From contig NZ_JACHBG010000007.1 in NCBI RefSeq assembly GCF_014207095.1, forward strand, positions 124,001 to 188,000: a DNA stretch of 64,000 nt, given 5' to 3'. The DNA comes from Martinezella lusitana (GTDB lineage: Bacteria > Pseudomonadota > Alphaproteobacteria > Rhizobiales > Rhizobiaceae). The position numbers were made by a program, and so were the translations under genes. This document shows, piece by piece, positions 63,221-64,000 of the stretch (its first letter is position 1; every line of letters starts with the position of its first letter). Below the pieces are notes generated by a model that worked only from the letters and a program-made list of their open reading frames with translations, searched no databases and was not told the DNA's origin.

Positions 63221-64000
63221 GCGACGGGATGGTTCGCCATGCGCTCCAGCGCCTTGACCAGGCCGGAGTGGTCGAGCCCGCTATCGCCATTGGCGGCGCA
63301 TTGGTTGAAAAGCTCCTGCGTCAAGGCAGTGTTGGGTAGCGAGATGCCAAGCGCCTTTGCACCCTGCAGCGCGAGGTTCAGGTCCTTCTGATGCAACGAG
63401 ATGCGGAATCCGGGCTCAAAGGTGCGCTTGATCATGCGCTCGCCATGCACTTCGAGGATGCGCGACGAAGCAAAGCCACCCATCAGCGCGGCGCGCACAC
63501 GCGCCGGATCGGCTCCGGCCTTGGAAGCGAAGACGAGAGCCTCGGATACCGCCTCGATCGTCAGTGCGACGATGATCTGGTTGGCGACCTTGGTGACCTG
63601 GCCGTCGCCGCAATCGCCGACGAGCGTAATGTTCTTGCCCATCAGTTGAAGGAGCGGCAGCGCCCGTTCGAAGCTTGCCTCGGAGCCACCGGCCATGATC
63701 GAGAGCGAGGCATTTTTCGCGCCGACCTCTCCACCGGAAACAGGCGCGTCGATATATTCGGCACCGGTTTCGCGAACCTTCCTGGCGAATTCCTTGGTCT
63801 CGATCGGTGAGATTGAGCTCATGTCGATGACGAGCTTGCCTTTCGATAGACCATAGGCGACACCGTTTTCGCCGAAGAGGACATCCTTGACCTCGGGCGT
63901 ATCCGGCAGCATCAGGATGATGGTGTCGACGGTTTCGGCGAGCGCTTTTGGTGTCTCGACGACCTGCAGGCCGTGGTCGAGCAATTCCTGACGCGGCGCA
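63217..64000 (-). CDS. glxR: 2-hydroxy-3-oxopropionate (tartronate semialdehyde) reductase, 5'-truncated by window edge
   Basis: 261 visible codons; family length is about 290, so roughly 30 N-terminal residues carrying the NAD-binding turn lie past base 64000. Beta-hydroxyacid dehydrogenase motifs: DAPVSGGEVGAKNASLSIMA (substrate site), GQVTKVANQIIVALT (catalytic Lys) and GFRISLHQKDLNLAL. It reduces tartronate semialdehyde to D-glycerate. The usual neighbours gcl and hyi would be expected upstream, outside the window. Its stop falls in a repeat element. Confidence 0.88.
   Translation of the reverse strand, partial: APRQELLDHGLQVVETPKALAETVDTIILMLPDTPEVKDVLFGENGVAYGLSKGKLVIDMSSISPIETKEFARKVRETGAEYIDAPVSGGEVGAKNASLSIMAGGSEASFERALPLLQLMGKNITLVGDCGDGQVTKVANQIIVALTIEAVSEALVFASKAGADPARVRAALMGGFASSRILEVHGERMIKRTFEPGFRISLHQKDLNLALQGAKALGISLPNTALTQELFNQCAANGDSGLDHSGLVKALERMANHPVA

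Overview
The window looks like a piece of a Rhizobiaceae (Rhizobium/Agrobacterium-like alphaproteobacterium) genome. The grounds are the high-GC coding style, the density of ABC uptake operons with dedicated regulators, a RopA/Omp2-type porin, carnitine genes of the rhizobial kind, and a palindromic intergenic element of a type common in Rhizobium. I see no rRNA, tRNA, CRISPR array, prophage or intact insertion sequence. It reads as a catabolic and transport-rich accessory or chromid-like stretch; chromosome versus plasmid cannot be decided from the sequence.

Layout. 1-546 is a truncated HCCA-isomerase-like thioredoxin-fold gene, followed by a small exported protein. 1641-7387 is a CUT1 sugar ABC transporter read leftward, with a divergent LacI-type regulator and two candidate operators between them. 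7495-10070 carries an FtsI-like class B penicillin-binding protein, a small His/Asp-rich exported protein and a frameshifted GNAT remnant. 10366-24091 is a quaternary-amine locus: a GlxA/CdhR-type regulator, a 3-dehydrocarnitine cleavage (BKACE) enzyme, a carnitine dehydrogenase fused to a hot-dog thioesterase, an acyl-CoA dehydrogenase, an ADP-forming acyl-CoA synthetase, a CaiD-like hydratase, a peptide-family ABC transporter and an HSL-type esterase. Together these could take gamma-butyrobetaine through carnitine to glycine betaine (inference).

24340-33132 holds a MYG1-family protein, secreted hypotheticals, a class I glutamine-amidotransferase-like hydrolase, a TetR/haloalkane dehalogenase pair sharing a duplicated palindrome, two lipoproteins and an OmpR-type two-component system. 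33192-46500 is a D-peptide/D-amino-acid utilisation island: DadA-like oxidoreductase, DppA D-aminopeptidase (M55), M81 peptidase, XRE-cupin regulator, a complete dipeptide-type ABC transporter, a D-threonine-aldolase-like PLP enzyme, a creatininase-family amidohydrolase and a GNAT protein. Three copies of one near-palindrome in the island's promoters suggest it is the XRE-cupin regulon.

46578-56536 carries surface and envelope functions: an inverse autotransporter with a beta-helix passenger, a NIPSNAP protein, a porin, a flotillin-like SPFH protein and a polar amino-acid ABC system. 56707-64000 has two VOC proteins, a fused dihydroxyacetone kinase, an MFS exporter, a type 2 glycerate kinase and a truncated tartronate semialdehyde reductase (glyoxylate/glycerate pathway).

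Where start codons are ambiguous I chose them by Shine-Dalgarno spacing and family length, and each entry says so. All functional calls are from reading translated motifs; no database search was run.
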